A stretch of 64,000 nt of DNA, taken from contig CAUYUJ010010424.1 in assembly GCA_963575745.1 (NCBI GenBank), forward strand, positions 335,389 to 399,388. Direction: 5' to 3'. Shown here in pieces: positions 48,832 to 58,332 of the stretch. Made by a program: the position numbers and the translations under genes. Under the pieces are notes generated by a model, which saw only the letters and a program-made list of their open reading frames with translations, had not been told where the DNA came from and made no database searches. The DNA is from Prorocentrum cordatum. Its lineage: Eukaryota; Sar; Dinophyceae; Prorocentrales; Prorocentraceae. The first letter of the stretch is position 1. Every line of letters starts with the position of its first letter.

Positions 48832-48896
48832 GAGAGAGAGAACGAGAGAGAAAATATATAGAGAGAGAGAGAGAGCGAGACAACTATATACATACA

Positions 48897-48952
<56 letters not shown>
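48832..48952. repeat. (GA)n and (TA)n microsatellites
   Basis: GAGAGA tract, then about 50 bp of pure TA (48900-48948). Related GA/TA tracts lie at 49750-49765 and 51389-51460. Confidence 0.9.
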
Positions 48953-49029
48953 ACGGCGCACCGGGTCCGGGGGCCCGGGGCCGGGACCCGACCCGCAAAT
49001 GTGGGCCCCGGGGGCCCCGGAGGCTCGTC

Positions 49030-49530
49030 GGGGCTTGCCAGAGGCCTCCCCGGTCAGACAAGACGGCCCAAGAAGCGCCCAAGACGGCCCAAGAAATTTC
49101 CAAGAGGCCTCCAAGAGGGCTCCAAGATGCTGAAGATGGCCTCCAGACGTCCAAGGACGCCCCCAAGACGCCCCAAGAAGCCTCCAACATGCGTCCCAAG
49201 AGGGCCCCTAGACGCAAAAATTGGCCCATTCCCTTCGTAAAACGTACATTTTTCACAAAGTCGCCTTTTGGGCTTTCCGACGTTACAGGACGGCCCAAGA
49301 GGCCCCAAGACGGCCCAAGAGGCGCCCAAGATGGCCCAAGAGGGCCCCAAGACGGGCCCAAGAGGGGGCCCAGAGGGGGACCACGAACCGCAAGCTCGAG
49401 CCTTCCGCCCCAAGAGGCCGCCAGGAGGCCCCAAGGAGGCCCCTCAAGAGGCCCCAGGAGACCCCCAAGAGGCCCAAAGGAGGCCCCGAGAAGCCCCAAA
49501 TCGGCCCCCAAAATGCTTCGAACCTGCTTC
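49030..49530 (-). repeat. Family J degenerate repeat, complement orientation
   Basis: CCAAGACGGCCCAAGAGGCG, CCAAGAGGCCCCAAGACGGC and similar, about 500 bp; the longest family J tract. Long open frames on both strands arise from the repeat. Confidence 0.75.
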
Positions 49531-50566
49531 CAGGAGGCCCCCGACAGGTTCAGAGGCTCCCGAGAAGCTACGTCAAACTCCCAGCGAGCGGCCGGACGAG
49601 GCCCCCCACAAAATCACAAGAGGGTTCCAGTATTTGTATCCTTCAGCGCTCTCTGGCCTTCCCCCTGCCCCCTTCCCTGCGACTTTCGTTGACTCAAGCT
49701 CGCCTCCTAGCTAGAACCTAAGCGCGCGCGAAGCGCGCGCGTGGTTCTAGTATATATATATATATGGCAACACATAAAGAGTTAGTGTGTGTATATATCT
49801 ATACACACAAGACTGCATTGCCGCTTCGCGCCATGCACCTTGGTCCTCGAGGCTTTGCTTATGTTGGTCGTTCGCGCCATCCCTAGTGGCCTTGGAATGT
49901 TGGCTCCTTCCCCGCGGTGGTTTTCGGAAGTCTTCGGAAGTTCGGGCAGTCCGTGGCCCTTCCCGGGCCTCCAGGGGCTCCCCAAAGGCGCCGGTTGGAG
50001 GGCGAAGGAGCGGAGGGAGGGAATCTCGGGGAGCGAGGAGAGGGAAGGGGATGCGGGGGAGGGCGAGAGGCGGAGCGGCAGAAAAAGGAAGAGGAAGAGG
50101 AGGAGGACCCAGAGGAGGAACAGGAGGAGGGAAAGAGATGGCGCCGTCGGGGGACGGTGGAGAATTTCGATTGCGCCGCGCCGAGGATCGCTGTCCAGAA
50201 GCCAACGGCTACAGCTTCATGTGTGCATACACACTTGCAGAAATGCCTGCCAGTGAACGGTGACGAAAGACCTTTGTATGCCCGCACATTGGCCCGCTCG
50301 TGGCTCAGGTGCCCTGGTGCGCACTGCGAAGGACTGGCAAGCCACGCGAATGAAAGCCAAGGGAACCGCCGCAATGTCAATCAAGCAATGCTGCAAAGTA
50401 CACAGCAATGCCACGCTGAGGATGTCATGTTGCTGCGGGTCGCAATGGTGCACGCGGAAGTAAATAATTATTGGGGAATGCACCAGATTATGGGTTCGCA
50501 ACAAGTTTCCGGGAAATGTGGTTACGCACCTGTGATTTGTCTCAGTTTGGTGGGAAACGCCGTGTG
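49531..50566. other. Stretch without a supported gene
   Basis: A plus-strand frame around 50230-50570 (containing NGDERPLYARTLARSWLRCP and VMLLRVAMVHAEVNNYWGMH) has mixed, non-repetitive composition and could be an exon, but no boundary, motif or codon bias supports it. Confidence 0.3.
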
Positions 50567-51020
50567 GGCCTCATTGGAGCCCTGGTGGGCCGGCTTAGGG
50601 CCCTCTCGAGCCGTCCTGGGGCCATCTTGGGCATTGCTGGGAAGCCTGGGCCTGCTAGGGACCTTACAGGGGCTGCGTGGGCCCTCCTGGTGGCCTCCCA
50701 TGGCCTTTTCGGGCGTGAACTTATTGGGCTTCTCGAGTGGGCCTTGTGAGGACCTGTTGTGCTTTTTTTTTTTTTTGCCAAGTTGGGGCTTCCAAAGGCA
50801 GTCTTGGGGCCATCTGTCTTGGGGCAATACCTGAAGACTTTTTGGCTGTGTCGGGCGCTGCTAGTACCCGAACAGCGAATATGCTGAAAATGAACGCTTC
50901 AACAAGGGAATGAAGCGATTTCTGCGTTTTGGGAGTCCTGTTCAGGGCCTCCTGGGCCGTCTTGGGGGCCTCTGGCGGCCATTCGGGTCCTTCTTGGAGC
51001 GCTCTTGTGCTGTCTCGGGT
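50567..51020 (+). repeat. Family J degenerate repeat, two blocks
   Basis: GGGCCTCATTGGAGCCCTGG, TAGGGCCCTCTCGAGCCGTC, GGGGCCATCTTGGGC at 50567-50830, then CTCCTGGGCCGTCTTGGGGG and neighbours at 50940-51020. Confidence 0.6.
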
Positions 51021-51574
51021 CTCTCTTCGGGCTCCTCTGATCACCGGTCTGATCGCTTGGGGTCTGGTGGCAACACCCGGCCGAGCGCCCTGGGAGGTCC
51101 GGGACGAGCTGGGGGACCTCTGGTAAGGGTGTCTGGGGGGCCCGGAAACCCCGGATCCTGGGGGTCAAGTTTTTTTGGGGGGGTGATGGGGGTTTTCCCA
51201 CCTCCCCGGCTTGCGAACAGACAGGTAGAGGAGTGTGTATACACATAGGGTCGTTGATGACAGCACAACCCACCCGCACCGCCAGCCAGGACCCCCGCCC
51301 TCCAAAAATTCCCCTCCAGCCAGGACCCCCTGGATCGTGTGGTCGGGAATGGGGTCTTGGCTGGAGGTGGAGGCGGGCTGTGCTGTCTTCAGAGAGAGAG
51401 AGAGAGCTATATATATATATATAAAAACAGAAAAACAAGGAGAGAGAGAGAGAGAGGAACGGAGGCGGACGGGGCGGCCGAGGAAGATGCACATATCGCA
51501 GGGCACGGCTGACACGAGGAACTTCTCCCGGCTCCTCGCTCGCGCCAGCCGCCCGAGGCCCCGTGGAGGAGGGC
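51021..51574. other. Gene-free stretch
   Basis: Contains GA and TA tracts at 51389-51460. No gene. Confidence 0.4.
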
Positions 51575-51693
51575 GGGGATGATGATGGTCATGCTGATGT
51601 TGTTGATGATGAGGGTGATGCTGATGGTCATGATCATGATGATGATGATGTTGCTGCTGATGATGATGATGATGATGATGATGCTGATGCTGC

Positions 51694-51725
<32 letters not shown>

Positions 51726-52380
51726 GCGGTGGTGGTAGTGATGGTGACGCTGATGGTTATGAGGATTATGATGGTGATGATGTGAAGATGGACATGGATG
51801 TGGTGGTGATGCTGATGATGGTTATAGTAGTTCGGGTGATGGTGGTGATGATGATGATGGTCATGATCATGATGATGAGGTTGATGACGATAATGGTGGT
51901 GATGATGATGGTGGTTGTGGTGGTGATGGTGGTGGTGTTGATGATGGTGATGATGATGGTGATGGTGGTGGTGTTGAGTACTATGCTGATTATGCTGATG
52001 ATGCTGATGATGATGATGATAATGATGATGGCGATGAGGAGGAGGATCGTGATGATGAGCATGTATATGAGGATGCTGATGGGGATGTCGGTGATGGGGA
52101 TGGCGACAGCGATTATGATACTGATACCGGTAACGACAACGATGACGATGTTGCTGATGCTGCTGATGATGATGATGATGATGATGAGAGGAGATGGAGA
52201 GAAGGAGGAGGAGGAAGAGGAGGAGGAGGAGGAGGAGAAAAGGTGGTGGTGATTGTGATGGTGATGACCGTGGCGGTGATGGTGATGGTGCTGATGATGG
52301 TGACGATTCTGGTCGTGATGGCGAGGAGGAGGGGGAGGAGGAGGAAGAGGAAGAGGAAGAGGAAGATGGGGAGGCCTCCT
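51575..52380 (+). repeat. (GAT)n microsatellite passing into (GAG)n
   Basis: About 800 bp of GAT/GGT repeats with many interruptions, then GAG at 52196-52240 and 52325-52372. Met, Asp or His runs in the frames are artefacts. Confidence 0.9.
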
Positions 52381-52565
52381 CCGCCACATCCTCCTCATCC
52401 TTCTCTTGCGCGCCTGGCTCGCGCCCTGGGCGCTTCGGGACCTCCCCCCGCCGACCCGGGAACTCGGGGTGGCACTGCTTCCCCGATCTCGGCGCTAAAG
52501 CGGGGGCGGCTTGGCTGGCCCCGGGGCCCTCGATCGCGGGCCCGGGACGAAAGGCTACTCTGCTC

Positions 52566-52718
52566 ACGGCCGGATGGTTCCAAAGGGGGTTTGGGGGGAG
52601 GGGGTCTTCCCAGGAGGGGACCCCCAGGGGCTTCGCACCCCCCGAGCCCCCTGGAGGGCCCTCTGGAAAACCCCCTCCCCAAAAGCAGCCTTCTGGAACC
52701 CTCCGGCACGGGGCAGCG
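52566..52718. repeat. Foldback element, family I, copy 2
   Basis: CCGGATGGTTCCAAAGGGGG + TTTGGGGGGAGGGGGTCTTCC; right arm GGAAAACCCCCTCCCCAAAA + GCAGCCTTCTGGAACCCTCCGG. Interior GGGGCTTCGCACCCCCCGAG is shared with 36594-36752. Confidence 0.75.
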
Positions 52719-53049
52719 GTCGGCGCCTCCGGGCCGCGGATCGAGAACCTCACGTCGGCGGCTGTCGGGCGGCTGGCGGGCCCCGGGGCCATCGAGCACG
52801 GGCGCGGGACGAAAAAGTTTCCCCCCGGGGCAGGGGTCGGCGCCTCCGGGCCGCGGCTCGAGAACATCACGCCGGCGGCTGTCAGGGGCTTAGTGGGCCC
52901 CGGGAACGGCAGGTCCGTTTTTTACCTAACAGCTTTTGCTGATAGGTTTCTAGTGGACTCAAAAGAGAGCATCTGATGACTCCACAGGGGGGTCTGGGCG
53001 GGTGCCGGGGAAAAGAACCGGGAACAGAGCCGGGCTCGTTTTAAGCCAA
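52719..53049. other. Spacer, no gene seen
   Basis: Contains a short direct repeat (GGCGCCTCCGGGCCGCGG with TCGAGAAC and GGCGGCTGTC at about 52720 and 52840, spacing about 120 bp). Confidence 0.45.
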
Positions 53050-53054
53050 CAGTC

Positions 53055-53399
53055 ACACACTTCGTGCTCTTCGACCTCCCAGAACTCCATTCCCGGGCCA
53101 CATTGTAGGCCACTTCGTGCTCTTCGACTTCCCAGAACTCCATTCCCGGGCCACATTTTGGATGCCCGGAGCCAACTGTAGGCCACTTCGTGCTCTTCGA
53201 CTTCCCAGAACTCCATTCCCGGGCCACATTTTGGATGCCCGGAGCCAACTATAGGCCACTTCGTGCTCTTCGAGCTCCCACACTCCATTCCCGGGCCACA
53301 TTTTGAATGCCCAGAGCCAACTGTAGGCCACTTCGTGCTCTTCGACCTCCCAGAACTCCATTCCTGGGCATGATTTTGAATGCCCGGAGCCAACTGTAC
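53055..53399. repeat. 72-73-bp tandem repeat, five copies
   Basis: CCACTTCGTGCTCTTCGACT + TCCCAGAACTCCATTCCCGG + GCCACATTTTGGATGCCCGG + AGCCAACTGTAGG. Starts near 53055 (a shortened copy), 53110, 53183, 53256 and 53328. Copies differ by few bases. Confidence 0.9.
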
Positions 53400-53404
53400 T
53401 ACCA

Positions 53405-53700
53405 TGTCTTTTTTGGTTGTGTCGGGTTATAATTTGTTACAAGGGATTATAACGTTCACTATAACCTACATACAACCTGCTACAACCAGCTTATAGCGCT
53501 CGTAACATCCTAAGTCACACCCTAACGTGCAAAAACAATATAACCCAACACCAGAGGATATAAGTGTTACAGGATGGTTATAATTCCAAGATAACGTCAA
53601 GATAAAAGTTATTCAGAAACTTAGGTTGACTTATAAAAATTAGCTTGGGAGTTAACTTGACTTACGAAAAAATTATTTTGAGTTATGAAAATCGAATTCT
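53405..53700. other. AT-rich island
   Basis: About 300 bp rich in TTATAA, TATAAC, GTTACA and AAGATAA words (GGTTATAATTTGTTACAAGG, GGTTATAATTCCAAGATAAC), standing out from GC-rich surroundings. It follows the 73-bp array without a gap. A 66-residue frame from 53685 (MKIEFYKRVAFYKPSSRPSW) starts in it; not called as a gene. Confidence 0.6.
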
Positions 53701-53999
53701 ACAAACGTGTCGCCTTCTACAAACCCAGTAGTCGACCATCTTGGGAAATTCGTCACTGGGCCAAAACTGCTACATACATGTACCTTCGCTTCTTACACGT
53801 CTATTTACAAAAGCCAAAGGAACTTCATCAAGAAGTTGCTGCAACCGTGCCTCGGTTGAGGGTCTGTGGCTTCTTGGGCTTCTGAGTTTGGGGCGTCCCT
53901 ATGCGTCTTCGGGCAGAATTGTGAGGCCTCTGGCTTGCTGCCGCGTGCGCTCCATGCGTGCTCCTGAGGGTGTCTCGGGGGCTCTGACAGGGCGCATAA

Positions 54000-54193
54000 T
54001 GATGGCGGTGCTGGCTATGATCATGATGATGATGATGATGAGGATGGTGGTGATGATGGTGGTGATGGTGATGGTAAACATGACGATGATGATGATGATG
54101 ACGGTGATGATAATGATGATGATGTTGATGATGGTGATGACGATGATGACGATGACGACGGTGATGATGATGGTGGTGATGACGATGTCGGTA

Positions 54194-54233
<40 letters not shown>

Positions 54234-54265
54234 CGCTGATGCTGATGCTGATGCTGATGGCGTGC
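54000..54265 (+). repeat. (GAT)n microsatellite
   Basis: GAT/GGT repeats, ending in GATGCT repeats just before the stop of the minus-strand gene at 54303. Confidence 0.9.
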
Positions 54266-54302
54266 GATGGAGATGATGTTTTTGTTCTCTCGCTGCCGTC
54301 GC

Positions 54303-54920
54303 CTAAGGTGCGTTGAGCAGGTCGCGGTTCTTGCGAGCAATTCTGGTCCACCTAGCCAACTTCACCACGCGTTTCTCGAGCTCATCGCCACTGGATTCAA
54401 CCTCGGTCGGGCTGCCGTCGACGGGCGAAGGGGGAGGCCTGCGAACATTCACGGGGCGAGGGGTCCCGTCTGATGCGACTCTCTCAGCGGTCTGGCGCCA
54501 GGCGCGTTCAGCTGCTTGGTCAGCGGCTCGGCCCTCAGCGACCATGTCGCCAGCGACCTTGGTGTCCAGAGGGGGCGCGGTCTGGTCCTCAGCGACCTTG
54601 GTGTCCGAGGCGGCCTGCACATGGCCCTCGGCGGCCTTGTCGGTCTGGTTGGCGACGACCTGGCCCTCAGCGGCTTGGTCAGCGGCTCGGCTCTCTGCGA
54701 CCTTGTCCTCCGCGACCTGGTCAGCCGCTCGGTCGGCCACGACCTGGTCGTCAGTGGCTTGAACAACGGTCTGCGGGTCCTCAGCGAAATTGTCCGAAAC
54801 GGCTTGGCCCGCGGCGCCTCTGGCCGCGTCAGCGCCGCGTCGAACGCGCGGTCGCAGCAACAGACAGGACTCGCCGCGAGAGTTCCAGTACCGAATGGGC
54901 GGGAGAAACTTCGGCGGCAT
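54303..54920 (-). CDS. Ala/Asp/Glu-repeat protein, function unknown
   Basis: 205 residues from the ATG at 54918-54920 (MPPKFLPPIRYWNSRGESC); the frame is open about 30 bp further. Residues about 45-145 are a degenerate repeat of AADQVAE, AADQAAEGQV and DTKVAED words, likely helical and acidic. The end is basic and folded-looking (ELEKRVVKLARWTRIARKNR), then DLLNAP and a stop. A weak DinoSL-like sequence (CCGCTGCCGTTTCAGCGTCA on the minus strand, 54921-54942) abuts the start codon. First of a run of minus-strand genes. I do not recognise the family; a repeat-derived structural or chromatin-associated protein would fit but is a guess. Confidence 0.6.
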   Translation of the reverse strand: MPPKFLPPIRYWNSRGESCLLLRPRVRRGADAARGAAGQAVSDNFAEDPQTVVQATDDQVVADRAADQVAEDKVAESRAADQAAEGQVVANQTDKAAEGHVQAASDTKVAEDQTAPPLDTKVAGDMVAEGRAADQAAERAWRQTAERVASDGTPRPVNVRRPPPSPVDGSPTEVESSGDELEKRVVKLARWTRIARKNRDLLNAP

Positions 54921-54942
54921 TTTGACGCTGAAACGGCAGCGG
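54921..54942 (-). other. Weak DinoSL relic upstream of the 54303-54920 gene
   Basis: About 15 of 21 positions match the spliced leader with one inserted base. On its own this would be unconvincing; it is listed because the other minus-strand genes have better relics in a similar position. Confidence 0.35.
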
Positions 54943-55069
54943 TATGACATCGATTCAAATACGGATGATGGTATTGTTGGCCGCGGGTGGTTACAATGTA
55001 TGTTGTTGGTTACAATACTTGATGCCGAGTGTTTTGGTGTGCGTGGTTGTGTTTGTCGTTGTTGGTCGC

Positions 55070-55400
55070 TTTGAGGTTGATGACAGTGGTGTTGTTGTTG
55101 ATGATGTCAGTGTTTGTTGTTGGTTGCGGAGTATTTATGGTGATGGCGCTGTTTGTTGTTTGGCAGTGGTGCTGTTGTTGACGATGTCAGTGTTTGTTGT
55201 TGGTTGCGGAGTTTTTATGACGATGCGGTTGTTTGGTGTTGATTGTTACGGTGAGTATTGCAATGGTGATGGTCATGCTGACGAATGTGACAATGGCGAT
55301 GACGAGTATGGTGAATATGGTAACAATGATGATGATGATGATGGTGATGCTGATGATGATGATGTTTATGATGGTGTATGGTGGTGTTAGCCGATGGTTG
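55070..55400 (+). repeat. GTT/GAT-rich repeat with a ~75-bp duplication
   Basis: GATGTCAGTGTTTGTTGTTG + GTTGCGGAGT occurs near 55105 and 55185; GAT repeats follow to 55375. No gene. Confidence 0.7.
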
Positions 55401-55459
55401 CAGCTGTGCTTGGGTGACATGCGATGCTGATGGTGATGTTTTTTTTTGATCAGGCGCTG

Positions 55460-56302
55460 CTAAGTGTCGTGCAACAACGATGGCGTGATTACGCCACCAA
55501 TCTCAGCAAAGTAAATACTTCCAACTACATTGGGCGCACGCGCGATGCAGACACGCGCGCCCTGCCTCGTCCAAGCTGACGGGCTGAGCATCGCGCAAGC
55601 GTGCGCGAATACAACGTATTCGGGGCGGGCTCCAGTGGTGCGTGCGAAGCCAAAAGCAAAGCCTAGGCGCATAAGCCCATGATCTCGCCACTGCAGGAGG
55701 TCGCCCTTCCCGAGTTCACCCGTCGGCGAATTCAGAATGAGGGCCCAGGCCACGCATTGGATGTGGCACTGGTCTGTCGTAACGAATTCTGCGTTGCATG
55801 CGTGCACGGGGCCGCGCAGACAGAATGGTTCCAGCGTGTCTGGCTTACTCAACGCCTTGACCAATCTCTGTAGATCGCTTGCAAGAACGGTGATTGGGCT
55901 CTTGTTGAACGAATAGCCGTGCACGCGCTTCATCACTTTATGATGGCGCTCAGGGCCAAAACAAGACAACAGAACGCGCCAACGAAGCCAAAACTCGGGC
56001 ACGTGTTTCTGCAGATGGATCTTCCTTTGGACGGACCTCGGGTAGATGCTCTTGAACAGTTCGTGATGCGTCCGCATGGCGCTCTGCAGCGTCGGCACGT
56101 CGGGCAGGTCACCCCTCTGGAAAATTGCCAACATGACTCGAAGCAGTGCGAAACAATCCAACGCCCGCTGCAGCCCTGCGAGGCGCTGCGGTGCCACGAC
56201 AACGTCAACGAACAGCCCAAACACAACTGCGGCAGAGAGCGCCTCTGCTGCAAACCCTCTGAGGTGCTTGCCAGGCGCCGCAACGATGCGATCAACAAAA
56301 AA
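55460..56302 (-). CDS. Transposase-like protein, C-terminal part (after frameshift)
   Basis: Continues the upstream gene in a frame shifted by one base at a T7 run (plus-strand A7, 56297-56303). About 280 residues from VDRIVAAPGKHLRGFAAEAL to ITPSLLHDT. Features include VQRKIHLQKHVPEFWLRWR, the striking CFGPERHHKVMKRVHGYSFN with an ERHHK motif like the conserved E-R-x-H/K of several plant and protist transposase families, and a Cys/His-containing region near VTTDQCHIQCVAWALI. The same frame overlaps the upstream part to 56359, but that overlap is out of register. If the frames were continuous the protein would be about 659 residues. Function inferred from family-like features only. Confidence 0.65.
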   Translation of the reverse strand, partial: FFVDRIVAAPGKHLRGFAAEALSAAVVFGLFVDVVVAPQRLAGLQRALDCFALLRVMLAIFQRGDLPDVPTLQSAMRTHHELFKSIYPRSVQRKIHLQKHVPEFWLRWRVLLSCFGPERHHKVMKRVHGYSFNKSPITVLASDLQRLVKALSKPDTLEPFCLRGPVHACNAEFVTTDQCHIQCVAWALILNSPTGELGKGDLLQWRDHGLMRLGFAFGFARTTGARPEYVVFAHACAMLSPSAWTRQGARVCIARAPNVVGSIYFAEIGGVITPSLLHDT

Positions 56303-57440
56303 ATTGCGCCCCAAACCCTTTGTGTTTTTTCGGGGAGGTGACTTGGCTGCACCATGCATCTATGTCGTGCTTGGCGATGCCGTGTGAGCAGAGCAGGTTC
56401 ACCAGCCCGTTAATCTCATATTGCGCCACCCCCCCTGACGCGACGTACACGTGCATCCAGTCAGGGTACTCGCACCATGGCGGTCGCAGCGTGGTCCTCA
56501 CGAGGTCGTCCCACAGCACCCCCTCGGGGTCCCACTTGATGCCAGTGCTCTGCTGCAGAAAGGCGAGGTCCCCTCCGCCATGTGCGCACGCCGCCACGCG
56601 TCTTGCCAGCTCGTGCAGGGTTTCGGGCGTGTGCGGGTCCATGCGCTCGTACTCGGCGCTATCGACGTGGACCAAGTAGGGGTGGTGAAATGGGCGACAC
56701 CGCCCCAATATATTCCGACACCATCCGCACGGCACGCTGCCGTTGAAACCAGCGTGGTTGAATGCCCTCACATGCTGCTCCCAGTCGGCGACGAGCACCG
56801 ACGGCTTAGCGCGAAATTGCATAAACTCACCATTGTGTGTCAAGCCAACGCAGCTCAAAGACTCGAGCAACGAGCGGGTCATGATTCGAACAAGGTGTGA
56901 ATCTGTCACTTTGTTTTTTTTCTGATCAGCAACTCTAACGTAAGCGAACGGCATCCAAGCAAAATCCCCTTTCATGAACCAGGCGGGGTATTGCAAGATT
57001 GTGAAATAAAGGCATTGGCAAGACCGTCCATCGTCAGGGCGCCTTTCGTTCCCTGGCTTGGCCTTGTCTAAGTACAGCACAATGTCCAAAGCTTCTGGGA
57101 ACGCACGCTGTACTACACCGCTGAGAAAACGGAAAAAACTGGCCGATACAGAGCACAAGTAATACAAGAGAGCAGCTGGGCAAACCTGATTCACCGCCAG
57201 CGTACCACCAGGCCCCACGATCAACGTGTTCGTGCCGACAGTGCCATAGGGCGTGCTTGCGTTCCGAATGGAATGGAGGTGCCGATGCGATCGTTTGCGC
57301 GCCCATTGCACTCTATGGGCGTCCGATGGAACCGTGTCTGCCATAGCCTGAATCATCGTTAGTGCAGCACATCCGCTCGCAGCCGCCGCGACTGCGTAAG
57401 TCTCGAACGCAGCATCGTTTTTCCTTTTCTTGCCAGGCAT
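56292..57440 (-). CDS. Transposase-like protein, N-terminal part, ended by a frameshift
   Basis: Start taken at the ATG at 57438-57440 (MPGKKRKNDAAFETYAVAAA), because a DinoSL relic lies 50 nt upstream; the frame itself opens earlier. Contains DIVLYLDKAKPGNERRPDDG, VLVADWEQHVRAFNHAGF followed by CGWCRNIL, and PPWCEYPDWMHVYVASGGVA. The Asp residues in LYLDKAKPGN, VADWEQH and YPDWMHV are candidates for a DDE-type active site with the Glu of ERHHK in the next segment; overall organisation recalls CACTA/Tnp2-like transposases. I know such proteins as multicopy in dinoflagellates but cannot confirm the family here. The frame stops four codons after the homopolymer. The C-terminal part is listed separately. 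Confidence 0.65.
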   Translation of the reverse strand: MPGKKRKNDAAFETYAVAAAASGCAALTMIQAMADTVPSDAHRVQWARKRSHRHLHSIRNASTPYGTVGTNTLIVGPGGTLAVNQVCPAALLYYLCSVSASFFRFLSGVVQRAFPEALDIVLYLDKAKPGNERRPDDGRSCQCLYFTILQYPAWFMKGDFAWMPFAYVRVADQKKNKVTDSHLVRIMTRSLLESLSCVGLTHNGEFMQFRAKPSVLVADWEQHVRAFNHAGFNGSVPCGWCRNILGRCRPFHHPYLVHVDSAEYERMDPHTPETLHELARRVAACAHGGGDLAFLQQSTGIKWDPEGVLWDDLVRTTLRPPWCEYPDWMHVYVASGGVAQYEINGLVNLLCSHGIAKHDIDAWCSQVTSPKKHKGFGAQFFC

Positions 57441-57489
57441 TGGGTTCGTGGACTCCGAAACGGTGCACTGAATTCGGGCCACAATACAG

Positions 57490-57510
57490 CTGAGCCCAAA
57501 GCGGCTAACG
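57490..57510 (-). other. DinoSL relic 50 nt upstream of the transposase-like start
   Basis: Minus strand CGTTAGCCGCTTTGGGCTCA + GC, against the leader GTAGCCATTTTGGCTCAAG: about 16 matches with two inserted bases. Position relative to the ATG is the same as for the genes at 61183 and 61872. Confidence 0.55.
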
Positions 57511-57564
57511 TGATGGCGATGATGTGTGCGATGTGTGGCCATGCGTGTCGTCTGCACATCAAGT

Positions 57565-57740
57565 ATATGTGAGTCGGTATGTTTATGAGTGGGTCTACAA
57601 GTATCTGTGAGTCCGTCTGTTTATGAGAGTCTACAAGCATCTGCGAGTCGGTCTGTTTATGAGTGTGTCTACGTGATATATGGTGAATGTGATTCTGAGT
57701 GGTCGAATTCTGAGAGGGTATGATTCTGAGTGGTTTGATT
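57565..57740 (+). repeat. ~50-bp tandem repeat, about three copies
   Basis: GAGTCGGTATGTTTATGAGT, GAGTCCGTCTGTTTATGAGA and GAGTCGGTCTGTTTATGAGT, each followed by a GTCTAC word; then GATTCTGAGTGGT repeated. Lies just upstream of the transposase-like gene. Confidence 0.65.
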
Positions 57741-57964
57741 TGCATTTAGCGTCTACGTGACTTATCTCGGAGTCGAGGCTCTCTGGCGTGGTGTCGAGCG
57801 TTTCCTTGCGTTTATCTTGGAGGAGAAGGAGGAGGAGGAGGAGGTGGAGGAGGAGGGGGAGGAGGAGGAAAAGGATGAGGAGGAGGAGCGATCAGGAGCG
57901 ATCAGATGAAAGGACAGCGTACGTCCACAAACGGCGCCATGGCCTTCGGTGACCTGGCCCGCTT

Positions 57965-57998
57965 GAGGGTTAAAACTGAGGCCTCAGTTTTAACCCTC
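57965..57998. repeat. Perfect 34-bp palindrome in the left arm
   Basis: GAGGGTTAAAACTGAGG followed by its exact inverse CCTCAGTTTTAACCCTC. The same palindrome is at 58299-58332 in the right arm. Confidence 0.95.
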
Positions 57999-58101
57999 GG
58001 AAGTGGCAACTTGAGCCACTCCCTCGGGGGGTGGAACGCGACCACTCTACGACGATTCACGCAGGCGATTTCGACGGGCGTCTAATGTCATGCATTGCAG
58101 C

Positions 58102-58130
58102 AACATGTTCTTAACGCAGTAGAACATGTT
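58102..58130. repeat. 10-bp hairpin in the inverted-repeat spacer
   Basis: AACATGTTCT (58102-58111), 9-nt loop, AGAACATGTT (58121-58130). Confidence 0.8.
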
Positions 58131-58298
58131 GGCGTCAGGGGCACCAGTAATGATGAGCTGCATGGAGTGCAGTCGCTTCTCATAGACTCTATTAACTTTA
58201 TTGTTGTTGCATTGGCTTTTCACCCAGCTTGCCTGCGTGAATCGTCGTAGAGTGGTCGCGTTCCACCCCCCGAGGGAGTGGCTCAAGTTGCCGCTTCC

Positions 58299-58332
58299 GA
58301 GGGTTAAAACTGAGGCCTCAGTTTTAACCCTC
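58299..58332. repeat. Perfect 34-bp palindrome in the right arm
   Basis: Second copy of GAGGGTTAAAACTGAGG plus its inverse. Confidence 0.95.

Noticed and set aside
51407-52870. A 487-residue minus-strand frame with His and Ser runs
   Set aside because: It is the translation of GAT and GAG microsatellites and changes composition exactly at the repeat borders.
57441-57557. The 39 extra N-terminal residues of the transposase-like frame
   Set aside because: They span the DinoSL relic, which should lie in the 5' leader, so the start at 57440 is preferred.
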